Origin: Streptomyces collinus Tu 365 | GTDB taxonomy: Bacteria > Actinomycetota > Actinomycetes > Streptomycetales > Streptomycetaceae | Reading direction: 5' to 3' | Assembly (NCBI RefSeq): GCF_000444875.1 | Contig: NC_021985.1 | Span: forward strand, 4,918,170-4,982,169 | DNA: 64,000 nucleotides | Shown: positions 8,414 to 16,364 of the stretch, in pieces | Position numbering within the stretch: the first letter of the stretch is position 1 | Layout: each line of letters opens with the position of its first letter | Program-made: the position numbers and the translations under genes | The notes under the pieces: model-generated | What the model was told of the DNA's origin: nothing | Seen by the model: the letters and a program-made list of their open reading frames with translations, nothing else | Database searches by the model: none

Positions 8414-8731
8414 TCAGCCCTTCCCGCGGTCGTCCTGGTCGTCCTGACCGAGGGACCTCAGGAACTCGGGGTTGTCGTCGGGGGCCACCCAGCGGGCGTC
8501 GTCGCGCCGCCACCCGGCGGGAGCCGGGCCACCGGTCGCGGGGGAGCGCCGCACCTTGCCGGTGAGCAGCCAGGCGACCGGGCCGACCAGCACCTCGCCG
8601 AAGAGCAGCACGATGATCACCCACACCACCTTCGGCAGGTGGCGCACCTCTTCCTCGGGAGTGTTGAGACAGTCCACGAAGGCGTAGATCCACAGCGCCA
8701 GGACCAGCAGGAACGGCAGATACCTGAGCAT
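8414..8731 (-). CDS. PLDc_N (phospholipase D nuclease N-terminal-like) membrane protein
   Basis: A 105-residue small membrane protein. Two hydrophobic helices (LPFLLVLALWIYAFVDCL and VVWVIIVLLFGEVLVGPVAWLL) enclose the PLDc_N signature, followed by a positively charged then acidic, disordered tail (ending DDQDDRGKG). The domain occurs at the N-terminus of cardiolipin synthases and, alone, in many short actinobacterial membrane proteins of unknown role. ATG 8731 begins exactly at the first helix, which fits the family. It precedes the LysR gene on the same strand. Confidence 0.8.
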   Translation of the reverse strand: MLRYLPFLLVLALWIYAFVDCLNTPEEEVRHLPKVVWVIIVLLFGEVLVGPVAWLLTGKVRRSPATGGPAPAGWRRDDARWVAPDDNPEFLRSLGQDDQDDRGKG

Positions 8732-8793
8732 GTCGTGCGATCTCCCCGAGTGGTGGGACGGCCCCGGTGACCGGGCCAGGTTAGCCCGTGGCC

Positions 8794-8799
8794 GATACT
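8794..8799 (+). promoter_or_regulatory. Probable -10 box for the UbiD-like gene
   Basis: GATACT lies seven bases before the ATG at 8807 with no ribosome-binding site, consistent with a leaderless transcript. Confidence 0.4.
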
Positions 8800-8806
8800 G
8801 GGACAC

Positions 8807-10264
8807 ATGGCTTACGACGATCTTCGCTCCCTGCTGCGGGCGCTGGAGCGCGAGGGCGACCTCAAGCGCATCAAGGCCGAGGTCGACCCGTACCTGGAGG
8901 TCGGTGAGATCGTCGACCGGGTGCAGAAGGCCCAGGGACCGGCGCTGCTCTTCGAGAACGTGAAGGGCTCGGCGATGCCCCTCGCGATGAACGTCTTCGG
9001 GACCGACCGCCGGCTGCTGAAGGCGCTGGGCCTGAAGTCGTACGGCGAGATCTCCGAGAAGATCGGCGGGCTGCTGCGGCCCGAACTGCCGCACGGCTTC
9101 GTGGGCGTGCGCGAGGCCTTCGGCAAGCTCGGCGCGATGGCGCACGTGCCGCCGAAGAAGGTGAAGGCCGACAACGCCCCCGTGCAGGAGGTCGTCCTGC
9201 GCGGTGACGAGGTCGACCTCGACCGGCTCCCGGCGCTGTTCACCTGGCCCCAGGACGGCGGCTCCTTCTTCAACCTCGGGCTCACCCACACCAAGGACCC
9301 CGAGAGCGGCGTGCGCAACCTCGGCCTGTACCGGCTGCAGCGGCACGACAAGCGCACCATCGGCATGCACTGGCAGATCCACAAGGACAGCCGCAACCAC
9401 TACCAGGTGGCGGCGCGCCGGGGCGAGCGCCTGCCGGTCGCGATCGCCTTCGGCTGCCCGCCCGCCGTGACCTACGCCTCCACCGCCCCGCTCCCCGGCG
9501 ACATCGACGAGTACCTCTTCGCCGGCTTCCTCGCGGGCAAGCGGATCGAGATGGTCGACTGCAAGACGGTCCCGCTCCAGGTCCCGGCGAACGCCGAGGT
9601 CGTCCTGGAGGGCTGGCTGGAGCCGGGCGAGATGCTGCCCGAGGGCCCGTTCGGCGACCACACCGGCTTCTACACCCCGCAGGAGCCGTTCCCGGCGCTG
9701 ACCATCGACTGCGTGACCATGCGGAAGCGGCCGCTGCTCCAGTCGATCGTGGTCGGCCGCCCGCCCACGGAGGACGGCCCGCTCGGCCGCGCCACTGAGC
9801 GGTTCTTCCTGCCCCTGCTGAAGATCATCGTCCCGGACATCGTGGACTACCACCTGCCCGAGGCCGGCGGCTTCCACAACTGCGCGATCGTCTCGATCGA
9901 CAAGAAGTACCCGAAGCACGCCCAGAAGGTGATGCACGCGATCTGGGGCGCGCACATGATGTCCCTGACGAAACTGATCGTGGTCGTGGACGCCGACTGC
10001 GACGTCCACGACCTGCACGAGGTCGCCTGGCGGGCCCTCGGCAACACGGACTACGCCCGCGACCTGACGGTCGTGGAGGGTCCGGTCGACCATCTCGACC
10101 ACGCCTCCTACCAGCAGTTCTGGGGCGGCAAGGCGGGGATCGACGCCACGAGGAAGTGGCCCGAGGAGGGCTACACCCGGGACGGAGGCTGGCCGGACAT
10201 GGTCCTCTCCGACCCCGACACGGCGGCCCTGGTGGACCGCCGCTGGAAGGAGTACGGCCTGTGA
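8807..10264 (+). CDS. UbiD-family menaquinone biosynthesis decarboxylase
   Basis: 485 residues, full length for UbiD. The prFMN-dependent decarboxylase hallmark EGPFGDHTGFYTP is present, with TIGMHWQIHKDSRNHY at the substrate/cofactor region. In Streptomyces this gene sits with mqnP and a UbiX homologue and is assigned to the late futalosine pathway (I believe it is called MqnL), where it removes the naphthoate carboxyl group after or around prenylation. It needs prenylated FMN, made by the UbiX-like protein encoded two genes downstream. The stop overlaps the GTG of mqnP by four bases. Confidence 0.93.
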   Translation: MAYDDLRSLLRALEREGDLKRIKAEVDPYLEVGEIVDRVQKAQGPALLFENVKGSAMPLAMNVFGTDRRLLKALGLKSYGEISEKIGGLLRPELPHGFVGVREAFGKLGAMAHVPPKKVKADNAPVQEVVLRGDEVDLDRLPALFTWPQDGGSFFNLGLTHTKDPESGVRNLGLYRLQRHDKRTIGMHWQIHKDSRNHYQVAARRGERLPVAIAFGCPPAVTYASTAPLPGDIDEYLFAGFLAGKRIEMVDCKTVPLQVPANAEVVLEGWLEPGEMLPEGPFGDHTGFYTPQEPFPALTIDCVTMRKRPLLQSIVVGRPPTEDGPLGRATERFFLPLLKIIVPDIVDYHLPEAGGFHNCAIVSIDKKYPKHAQKVMHAIWGAHMMSLTKLIVVVDADCDVHDLHEVAWRALGNTDYARDLTVVEGPVDHLDHASYQQFWGGKAGIDATRKWPEEGYTRDGGWPDMVLSDPDTAALVDRRWKEYGL

Positions 10265-11163
10265 GCAGCGCCTCCGCGGCACTCCCGCGGCCGGGACGCA
10301 CCAAGGCGTTCCTGCGCCTGGTGATGATCGAGCACTCGGTCTTCGCGCTCCCCTTCGCCTACATCGCCACGCTGACCGCGATGTTCGAGCTGGACCGGAA
10401 CATCCACTGGGGCCGGCTGCTGCTGGTCACGGTCTGCATGGTCGGGCTGCGCACCTTCGCCATGGCGGTCAACCGGATCATCGACCGCGAGATCGACGCC
10501 CGTAACCCGCGCACCGCGCACCGGGAGCTGGTGACGGGCGCGATGTCCGTCCGGCACGCCTGGACCGGCGCCCTCGTCGCCCTGGTGGTCTTCCTCGGGT
10601 CGGCGGCCCTGCTGAACCCGCTGTGCCTGGCCCTCGCGCCGGTCGCGGTGATCCCGATGGTGGTCTACCCCTACGGGAAACGGTTCACCGACTTCCCGCA
10701 GGCCATCCTGGGACTCGCCCAGGCCATGGGCCCCATCGGCGGCTGGCTCGCCGTCACCGGTTCCTGGTCCTGGGACGCGGTGATCCTCGGCCTCGCCGTG
10801 GGCGTCTGGATCGGCGGCTTCGACCTGATCTACGCCTGCCAGGACGTCGAGACCGACCGCGAGATCGGCGTCAGGTCGGTGCCGGCCCGGTTCGGCATCC
10901 CGGCGGCGATCTGGGGCGCCCGGGCCTGCCACACCGTCACCACCGCGCTCTTCGTCTGGTACGCCCTGGCCACCCACGCCGGCGCGTTCTTCTGGCTGGG
11001 CCTGGTGATCGTGGCGGCCGCCTTCGTCTACGAGCACCGCATCGTCCGCCCGCACGACCTGTCCCGGCTGAACCGGGCGTTCTTCTCGGTCAACGGCTTC
11101 ATCGGGATCGCCCTGTTCGTGTGCGCGCTGCTGGACCTCCTGGTGCGCGGTCTGACCGTCTGA
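10261..11163 (+). CDS. mqnP: MqnP, menaquinone-pathway UbiA-type prenyltransferase
   Basis: 300 residues from GTG 10261, which overlaps the decarboxylase stop (GTGA). UbiA-superfamily signatures are clear: first Asp-rich motif NRIIDREIDARNPRT (two Asp four residues apart, binding Mg-diphosphate), second motif DLIYACQDVETDREIGVRSVP, and about eight hydrophobic helices. The enzyme attaches a polyprenyl chain to the futalosine-derived dihydroxynaphthoate in the membrane. The opening segment KAFLRLVMIEHSVFALPFA is typical of the family, so the longer in-frame upstream reading is rejected. Confidence 0.94.
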   Translation: MSSASAALPRPGRTKAFLRLVMIEHSVFALPFAYIATLTAMFELDRNIHWGRLLLVTVCMVGLRTFAMAVNRIIDREIDARNPRTAHRELVTGAMSVRHAWTGALVALVVFLGSAALLNPLCLALAPVAVIPMVVYPYGKRFTDFPQAILGLAQAMGPIGGWLAVTGSWSWDAVILGLAVGVWIGGFDLIYACQDVETDREIGVRSVPARFGIPAAIWGARACHTVTTALFVWYALATHAGAFFWLGLVIVAAAFVYEHRIVRPHDLSRLNRAFFSVNGFIGIALFVCALLDLLVRGLTV

Positions 11164-11231
11164 CCGGCCCCGCCCGCCGCCCGGCGGCGGCGCGAGGGGC
11201 GACCCGGGCCGAGGGCCGGGCGGCCCGCCGG

Positions 11232-11237
11232 TACGCT
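11232..11237 (+). promoter_or_regulatory. Probable -10 box, leaderless start of the UbiX-like gene
   Basis: TACGCT lies six bases before GTG 11244, in an 80-base gap after mqnP. This suggests the flavin prenyltransferase has its own promoter besides read-through from mqnP. Confidence 0.45.
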
Positions 11238-11243
11238 CAAGGT

Positions 11244-11918
11244 GTGAACGCAGGAGAAACGCAGCGCGCGCCTTGGATCGTGGGGGTGTCCGGAGCTTCC
11301 GGGACGCCGTATGCGGCTGCCGTGCTGCGGGCGCTGCTGGACGCCGGGGAAGCGGTCGACCTGGTGGTCAGCCGGGCCTCGCGGCTGACGCTGCTGGACG
11401 AGACGGGGATCTCGTTCCGGGACGCGCACTGGCAGGACGACCTGCGGGAATGGCTCGGTCGTGGCGCCGACGGCAAGCCCGGCACGTTCGACGTGGACGT
11501 CAGCGGGGTGCGGTACTGGAACCCGGGCGACCTCGCGGCCGGGCCGTCCTCCGGGTCGTACCCGGCGCGCGGGATGCTCGTGGTGCCGGCCTCCACCGCC
11601 TGTGTCGCCGGTGTCGCCCTCGGCCTGTCGAAGGACCTGCTCCAGCGTGCGGCGAGCGTCACACTGAAGGAGCGCCGCCCGCTGGTCGTGGCCGTACGGG
11701 AGACCCCGCTGAACGGGCAGACCCTGCGGCACCTGGTGGCGCTCGACGACGCCGGGGCGAGCGTGGTCCCGGCCTCGCCCGCCTTCTACGCGGGCGCGAC
11801 CCACATCCAGGACCTGGTGGACTTCGTCGCGGGCCGGGTGCTCGACGCGGCGGGCGTCGGACACGGCCTGTACCGGCGCTGGAAGGGCGAACTGGGCGGC
11901 GGCACGGCGGGCCGCTGA
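11244..11918 (+). CDS. ubiX: UbiX-family flavin prenyltransferase
   Basis: 224 residues. The N-terminal FMN-binding motif GVSGASGTPYAAAVLRALL is diagnostic, and later blocks (MLVVPASTACVAGVALGLSKDLL, TLKERRPLVVAVRETPLN, PASPAFYAGATHIQDLVDFVAGRVLD) match UbiX throughout. The family joins dimethylallyl phosphate to FMN, making prFMN for UbiD decarboxylases; here the client is the decarboxylase at 8807. I believe the futalosine literature calls this protein MqnM. GTG 11244 is chosen because the motif begins a few residues later and a -10 box is correctly spaced. It is longer than E. coli UbiX by an insert around residues 55-90. Confidence 0.93.
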   Translation: MNAGETQRAPWIVGVSGASGTPYAAAVLRALLDAGEAVDLVVSRASRLTLLDETGISFRDAHWQDDLREWLGRGADGKPGTFDVDVSGVRYWNPGDLAAGPSSGSYPARGMLVVPASTACVAGVALGLSKDLLQRAASVTLKERRPLVVAVRETPLNGQTLRHLVALDDAGASVVPASPAFYAGATHIQDLVDFVAGRVLDAAGVGHGLYRRWKGELGGGTAGR

Positions 11919-12009
11919 CCCTGGGCCGGCCGGGCCGGGGCCGGGCAGGGCGCAGTACCTCTCATCACTCTTCACTCCTCGGAACTCTTCAGTGGAAGGC
12001 TTCGATCGC

Positions 12010-12465
12010 ATGGACGCGGTGGACAGGCAGCTCATCCAGGCCCTGAGGGAGAACGGGCGGGCCTCCTACGCGGAGCTGGGGCGCCTCGTCGGTCTGTCGG
12101 GGCCCAGCGTCACCGACCGCATCAACCGGCTCGAGGCGGCCGGGGTCATCACCGGCTACCGGGCCACCGTGGACTCGGCGTCCCTCGGCCTCGGTGTGAC
12201 CGCCCTGATCGGCATCTCGCTGTCCGACGCCGCCGACCACGAGGACGTGGCGCAGCGGCTGCGGGACCTGCCCGAGATCGAGGACTGCTGGTTCATCGCC
12301 GGCGACGACTCGTACATGCTCAAGATCCGGGCGAATGACGTGGACGGCCTGGAACGGATCATCCGGCGGCTCAGCGGGACCAAGGGCGTCTCGCGCACCC
12401 GTACCACCATCGTGCTGTCCACGAAGTGGGAGAACCGGGTCGGGGAGCTGCCCGAAGAGGTCTAG
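12010..12465 (+). CDS. Lrp/AsnC-family transcriptional regulator
   Basis: 151 residues from ATG 12010 (GGAAGG ten bases upstream); a GTG at 11992 would add six residues but lacks a good ribosome site. MDAVDRQLIQALRENGRASY and LGRLVGLSGPSVTDRINRLE form the classic AsnC helix-turn-helix, followed by an RAM ligand-binding domain (ALIGISL, VAQRLRDLPEIEDCWFIAGDD). It sits between the UbiX-like gene and mqnE on the same strand, a position suggesting control of menaquinone genes, though that is inference. Its ligand is unknown. Confidence 0.93.
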   Translation: MDAVDRQLIQALRENGRASYAELGRLVGLSGPSVTDRINRLEAAGVITGYRATVDSASLGLGVTALIGISLSDAADHEDVAQRLRDLPEIEDCWFIAGDDSYMLKIRANDVDGLERIIRRLSGTKGVSRTRTTIVLSTKWENRVGELPEEV

Positions 12466-12503
12466 GGATACCGTTGGTCGGGCTGTCGTAGAAAGGTGTT
12501 GGC

Positions 12504-13667
12504 ATGGACGTCGGGCTCAAGCGCGAGCTGGAGGAGAAGGTCCGCTCCGGGGAGCGGCTGACCCGCGAGGACGGCATCGCGCTGTACGAGTCGGACGACC
12601 TGGCCTGGCTGGGCGGCCTCGCGCACGAGGTGCGGACCCGCAAGAACGGTGACGTCGTGCACTTCAACGTCAACCGTCACCTGAACATGACCAACGTGTG
12701 CACGGCCTCCTGCGCCTACTGCTCCTTCCAGCGCAAGCCGGGGGAGAAGGACGCGTACACGATGCGCATCGAGGAGGCCGTCAAGCTCGCCAAGGCGATG
12801 GAGTCGGAGAACCTCACCGAGCTGCACATCGTCAACGGCCTGCACCCCAACCTGCCGTGGCGGTACTACCCGCGCTCGCTGCGGGAGCTGAAGGCCGCCC
12901 TGCCGCACGTCTCGCTGAAGGCGTTCACGGCCACCGAGATCCACCACTTCGAGACCATCTCCGGGCTGTCCGCCTCCGAGATCCTCGACGAGCTGATCGA
13001 CGCCGGTCTGGAGTCGCTGACCGGCGGGGGCGCCGAGATCTTCGACTGGGAGGTCCGGCAGCACATCGTGGACCACCGCACCCACTGGGAGGACTGGTCC
13101 CGCATCCACCGGCTGGCGCACGAGAAGGGGCTGAAGACCCCGGCGACGATGCTCTACGGCCACATCGAGGAGCCCCGCCACCGGGTCGACCACGTGCTGC
13201 GGCTGCGTGAGCTGCAGGACGAGACCGGCGGCTTCCAGGTCTTCATCCCGCTGCGCTACCAGCACGACTTCGTGGACATGAAGGACGGCAAGATCCGCAA
13301 CCGTCTCCAGGCCCGCACCCAGATGGCGACCGGCGCCGAGGCCCTGAAGACGTTCGCGGTCTCCCGGCTGCTGTTCGACAACGTCCCGCACGTGAAGGTC
13401 TTCTGGGTCATGCACGGTGTGCAGACGGCCCAGCTCGCCCTCCAGCACGGCGCCGACGACATGGACGGCTCGGTGGTCGAGTACAAGATCACGCACGACG
13501 CGGACAACTACGGCACCCCGAACAAGCTGACCCGCGAGGACCTGCTCGACCTGATCCGCGACGCGGGCTTCCGCCCGGTGGAGCGCAACACCCGGTACGA
13601 GATCATCCGCGAGTACGACGGCCCGGACCCGCTGCGCCGGGAGTCGCCGCAGCCGATGCGCGTGTGA
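12504..13667 (+). CDS. mqnE: Aminofutalosine synthase MqnE (radical SAM)
   Basis: 387 residues. The radical-SAM cluster motif CTASCAYC (Cys66, Cys70, Cys73) is followed by SFQRKPGEKDAYTMRIEEAV, typical of MqnE. ELHIVNGLHPNLPWRYY and LTGGGAEIFDWEVRQ match MqnE rather than MqnC. The enzyme couples the MqnA product to S-adenosylmethionine to give 6-amino-6-deoxyfutalosine. A strong ribosome site GAAAGG lies before ATG 12504. It is 38 bases after the Lrp gene. A perfect palindrome begins 14 bases after its stop. Confidence 0.95.
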   Translation: MDVGLKRELEEKVRSGERLTREDGIALYESDDLAWLGGLAHEVRTRKNGDVVHFNVNRHLNMTNVCTASCAYCSFQRKPGEKDAYTMRIEEAVKLAKAMESENLTELHIVNGLHPNLPWRYYPRSLRELKAALPHVSLKAFTATEIHHFETISGLSASEILDELIDAGLESLTGGGAEIFDWEVRQHIVDHRTHWEDWSRIHRLAHEKGLKTPATMLYGHIEEPRHRVDHVLRLRELQDETGGFQVFIPLRYQHDFVDMKDGKIRNRLQARTQMATGAEALKTFAVSRLLFDNVPHVKVFWVMHGVQTAQLALQHGADDMDGSVVEYKITHDADNYGTPNKLTREDLLDLIRDAGFRPVERNTRYEIIREYDGPDPLRRESPQPMRV

Positions 13668-13681
13668 CGTGACGCCGCGCC

Positions 13682-13703
13682 GCCGGACGGGTACCCGTCC
13701 GGC
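13682..13703. promoter_or_regulatory. 22-bp perfect palindrome abutting the udgX start codon
   Basis: GCCGGACGGGT (13682-13692) is followed directly by its reverse complement ACCCGTCCGGC (13693-13703); ATG of udgX starts at 13704. It can be a repressor operator, an mqnE terminator hairpin, or an RNA hairpin that blocks udgX initiation, since it fills the place where a ribosome site would lie. Confidence 0.6.
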
Positions 13704-14363
13704 ATGCCCGGCCCCGGGGAACCGACGGCGCCCGAGGACGCCTACACCGCCGAGCCGTTCGTGCCCGCGCGCGGCGGCCTCGCGGCCCTGCGCCGGGCCG
13801 CGGCCGGCTGCCGCGGCTGCCCGCTGCACCGGGACGCCACGCAGACCGTGTTCGGGCAGGGGACGCGGGACGCCCGGGTCATGCTCGTCGGGGAACAGCC
13901 GGGCGACCAGGAGGACCGGCAGGGCAGGCCGTTCGTCGGACCGGCCGGACGGCTCCTGGACCGGGCGCTGGCGGAGGCCGGGATCGACCCCGCCGAGGCG
14001 TACGTCACCAACGCCGTGAAGCACTTCAAGTTCACCCGGGCCGAGCCGCGGGGGCGCCGGATCCACAAGGCGCCGAGCCTGCGCGAGGCGGCCGCCTGCG
14101 GGCCCTGGCTGGCGGCCGAGCTGGCCCTCGTCGAGCCCGAGCTGATCGTGGTGCTCGGCGCCACCGCGGGCAAGGCGCTGCTCGGGTCGTCGTTCCGGGT
14201 CGGCGGGGTGCGCGGCACGCTGCTGGAGCGGGAGATCCACGGGCGGCCGGAGCGGCTGCTGCCGACGGTGCACCCGTCCTCGGTGCTGCGCGCGGACGAC
14301 CGCGAGGGGGCCTTCCAGGGGCTGGTGGCGGACCTGAAAGTGGCTGCACGCACCCTCTCGTAA
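13704..14363 (+). CDS. udgX: UdgX-type uracil-DNA glycosylase (covalent uracil-DNA binding, Fe-S)
   Basis: 219 residues of the family-4-like UDG fold. C36-x-x-C39 and Cys132 are likely cluster ligands, GEQPGDQED (63-71) is the water-activating motif A, and HPSS (PTVHPSSVLR) is motif B. RRIHKAP (118-124) is the UdgX-specific loop whose His (here His121) forms a covalent bond with the abasic sugar after uracil release in the mycobacterial enzyme. NAVKHFKFTR also matches UdgX rather than family 4. Expected role: recognises uracil in DNA and stays covalently attached. No ribosome site is visible because a 22-bp palindrome abuts the ATG. Confidence 0.93.
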   Translation: MPGPGEPTAPEDAYTAEPFVPARGGLAALRRAAAGCRGCPLHRDATQTVFGQGTRDARVMLVGEQPGDQEDRQGRPFVGPAGRLLDRALAEAGIDPAEAYVTNAVKHFKFTRAEPRGRRIHKAPSLREAAACGPWLAAELALVEPELIVVLGATAGKALLGSSFRVGGVRGTLLEREIHGRPERLLPTVHPSSVLRADDREGAFQGLVADLKVAARTLS

Positions 14364-14367
14364 TAGA

Positions 14368-14373
14368 TACCAT
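14368..14373 (+). promoter_or_regulatory. Probable -10 box, leaderless start of the GNAT gene
   Basis: TACCAT six bases before ATG 14380; no ribosome-binding site between the udgX stop and this start. Confidence 0.4.
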
Positions 14374-14379
14374 CGCCCC

Positions 14380-14904
14380 ATGCCCCTTACTTTCACCCTG
14401 GATCCGGCGATCTCGCCCGCCCTGCGCGACGGGGTCCTCGACCTGTGGACGGACGTCTCGAACGCGGGCGGGGCCGTGGGGTTCGTCCCGCCGGTGACCC
14501 GCGACGAGATACGGCCCGAGCTGGTCCGGCACCTCGTCGCCATGGTCGAGGGGCGCCACCGGCTGCTGGTCGGGCACGACGAGTCGGGGCAGGTGGCCGC
14601 GACCGCCTTCTTCTCCTTCAACACGCACCGGCTGATGACCCACTGGGTGTGGCTGTACACGGTGATGGTGCACCCCCGGCACCAGGGCCGCGGCTACGGC
14701 AGGGAGCTGCTGGCGGCCGCCGCCGACGCGGCCCGCGGCTTCGAGGGCATCGACGCGATCCGGCTGACCTGCCGGGGCGGCCTCGGCCTCGAACGGTTCT
14801 ACGCGTCCTGCGGCTACAAGGAGGTCGGCCGGGTGCCCGGCGCCATCCGGGTCGCCCCCGGCGACGACCGGGACGACGTCCACATGCTGCTGCCGCTGGC
14901 CTGA
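14380..14904 (+). CDS. GNAT-family N-acetyltransferase
   Basis: 174 residues. Acetyl-CoA-binding motif A is clear: VWLYTVMVHPRHQGRGYGRELLAAAADAA, with the Q/RxxGxG/A pyrophosphate loop RGYG. The C-terminal part (GLGLERFYASCGYKEVGRVPGAI) is the usual motif B with the FY..GY block. It begins 16 bases after udgX on the same strand but seems to have its own leaderless promoter. The acceptor substrate is unknown; neighbours give no clear hint. Confidence 0.9.
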   Translation: MPLTFTLDPAISPALRDGVLDLWTDVSNAGGAVGFVPPVTRDEIRPELVRHLVAMVEGRHRLLVGHDESGQVAATAFFSFNTHRLMTHWVWLYTVMVHPRHQGRGYGRELLAAAADAARGFEGIDAIRLTCRGGLGLERFYASCGYKEVGRVPGAIRVAPGDDRDDVHMLLPLA

Positions 14905-14991
14905 CGCCGACCGGACCCCGCCCCCAAGATCGGGGCCGCACCGTGCTTCACTGGACGGTGCCCCATTTCATCATCGGAAGACTGGATTGAG

Positions 14992-15291
14992 ATGCTCCGC
15001 TACACGCTGATGCGCCTCGGCATCTTCGCCGGCTGCCTCGTCGTCGTCTGGGGGGCCGTCTACTCGGGCATCTTCCCGCGCGGCTTCGGCGACTCCAACT
15101 TCCTGTGGGTGCTGCTGCTGGCGATGGTGCTCTCGGCGCCGATCAGCTTCGTGGTGCTGCGCAAGGAACGGGACCGGGCCTCGGTGCGGATCGTCGGCAG
15201 GGTGGACCGGATGAAGGCCAACCTGGAGGCCAACCGCAACCAGGAGGACGCGGCCGACGAAGGCCCCCGGGCGCAGAGCCAGCCTTCCTGA
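14992..15291 (+). CDS. DUF4229 small membrane protein
   Basis: 99 residues: two transmembrane helices (LGIFAGCLVVVWGAVYSGIF and FLWVLLLAMVLSAPISFVVL) then a charged coiled segment (RKERDRASVRIVGRVDRMKANLEANR) and a disordered tail. This is the DUF4229 pattern seen in actinobacteria; the function is unknown. In many Streptomyces genomes it lies near menaquinone genes. ATG 14992 lies 87 bases after the GNAT stop. Confidence 0.82.
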   Translation: MLRYTLMRLGIFAGCLVVVWGAVYSGIFPRGFGDSNFLWVLLLAMVLSAPISFVVLRKERDRASVRIVGRVDRMKANLEANRNQEDAADEGPRAQSQPS

Positions 15292-15305
15292 CCCGCCGGG
15301 CCCCA

Positions 15306-15311
15306 TAGGCT
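15306..15311 (+). promoter_or_regulatory. Probable -10 box, leaderless start of the tetR gene
   Basis: TAGGCT six bases before ATG 15318, overlapping the end of the short gap after the DUF4229 gene. Confidence 0.5.
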
Positions 15312-15317
15312 GGTCCC

Positions 15318-15968
15318 ATGGGTGCGGTGAAGACCAGGCGGATGCCGAGGGCGGTCCGTGAGCAGCAGATGCTCGACGCTGCCGTACGGATCATCGGACA
15401 GCGCGGCTACATGGCCGCCTCGATGGACGAGATCGCCGAACTCGCGGGCGTGTCGAAGCCGTTGGTGTACCTGTACCTGAACTCCAAGGAAGACCTCTTC
15501 ACGGCCTGCATCCGCCGCGAGGCGGCCGCCCTCACCGAGGCCGTCCGCACCGGGGTGCGCCGTGACCTGCCGGCCGACCGCCAGCTCTGGGACGGCCTGC
15601 GGGCCTTCTTCGCGTACACCGCCGAGCACCCCGACGGCTGGTCCGTGCTGCACCTCCAGGCCCGTACCCACGGGGAGGTCTTCGCCGCCGAGGTCGCCGC
15701 GATGCGCGAGGACATCGTCGCGTTCGTCACCCAGCTCATCGCGGCCGCGGCACGCGACGCGCACCGGGACCCCCGGATGCCCGAGCGTGAGGTCGCCGGG
15801 CTCGCCGAGTCCCTCGTGGGCGCCGCCGAGTCCCTCGCGACCTGGGCGAACGCGACCCCGGGCGTCACGGCCCGGCAGGCGGCGGCGACCCTGATGAACT
15901 TCGCCTGGGCGGGCCTGGGCAACCTGATGGGCGGCCAGGTGTGGACCCCGCCGCCGGGCGAGGCGTAG
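15318..15968 (+). CDS. TetR-family transcriptional regulator
   Basis: 216 residues. The N-terminal DNA-binding domain is standard: REQQMLDAAVRIIGQRGYMA, then helix-turn-helix MDEIAELAGVSKPLVYLYLN and SKEDLFTACIRREA. The C-terminal domain is all-helical and presumably binds a ligand. Downstream, after a repeat region, lies a convergent MaoC dehydratase whose upstream region has two TTAC/GTAA palindromes typical of TetR operators. I infer it may regulate that gene and the neighbouring acyl-CoA ligase in response to an acyl-CoA. Confidence 0.93.
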   Translation: MGAVKTRRMPRAVREQQMLDAAVRIIGQRGYMAASMDEIAELAGVSKPLVYLYLNSKEDLFTACIRREAAALTEAVRTGVRRDLPADRQLWDGLRAFFAYTAEHPDGWSVLHLQARTHGEVFAAEVAAMREDIVAFVTQLIAAAARDAHRDPRMPEREVAGLAESLVGAAESLATWANATPGVTARQAAATLMNFAWAGLGNLMGGQVWTPPPGEA

Positions 15969-16009
15969 CGGCTGCCGCCGGGGGCGGCGGTTGTCGCGGG
16001 CCCCGTTGC

Positions 16010-16345
16010 GAGGGCGTGCCGGCCGGCGGCTGTCCACGGGTGCCGTGCCCAGGGGCGGGTGTCCCGCCGGTGGTTGTCCGCGAGGCTTCGGTTGAGGGCG
16101 TGTGCCGGCCGGTGGGTGTTCGCGGGGGCTGTTCCCGTGGCGGGTGTGGCGGCCGGCTGGTTGTCCGCGCGGTCGGCGCGAGGGCGTGTGCCGGCCGGTG
16201 GGTGTTCGCGGGGGGCGTTTCCGTGGCGGGTGTGGCGGCCGGCTGGTTGTCCGCGCGGCCGGCGCGAGGGCGTGTGGCTCGGCCGGTGGTGGTTCGGTGG
16301 CCCGTCCGTCACGGCCGGTGGCTGTCCGAGGGTCCTCTTGCCGTG
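16010..16345. repeat. Tandem repeat, four copies of 84/86/86/~80 bp, built from 42-44 bp half-units
   Basis: Copies begin with GAGGGCGTG at 16010, 16094, 16180 and 16266. Copies 2 and 3 are near identical (period exactly 86); copies 1 and 4 are diverged. Each unit contains two related halves beginning GTGTG(C/G)CGGCCGG at 16100, 16144, 16186, 16230 and 16272 (spacing 44, 42, 44, 42), with a conserved core GCCGGC, GG and TGTCCGCG. The repeat fills the 396-base gap between tetR (stop 15968) and the MaoC stop (16365). An 86-base period is not a multiple of three, so it is unlikely to be coding. Confidence 0.85.
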
Positions 16346-16364
16346 GCGCGGGTCCCGTCCGGGG

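Noticed and set aside
16010..16345. CRISPR array
   Set aside because: Units are contiguous with related halves, no unique spacers of constant length, and no cas genes in the window.
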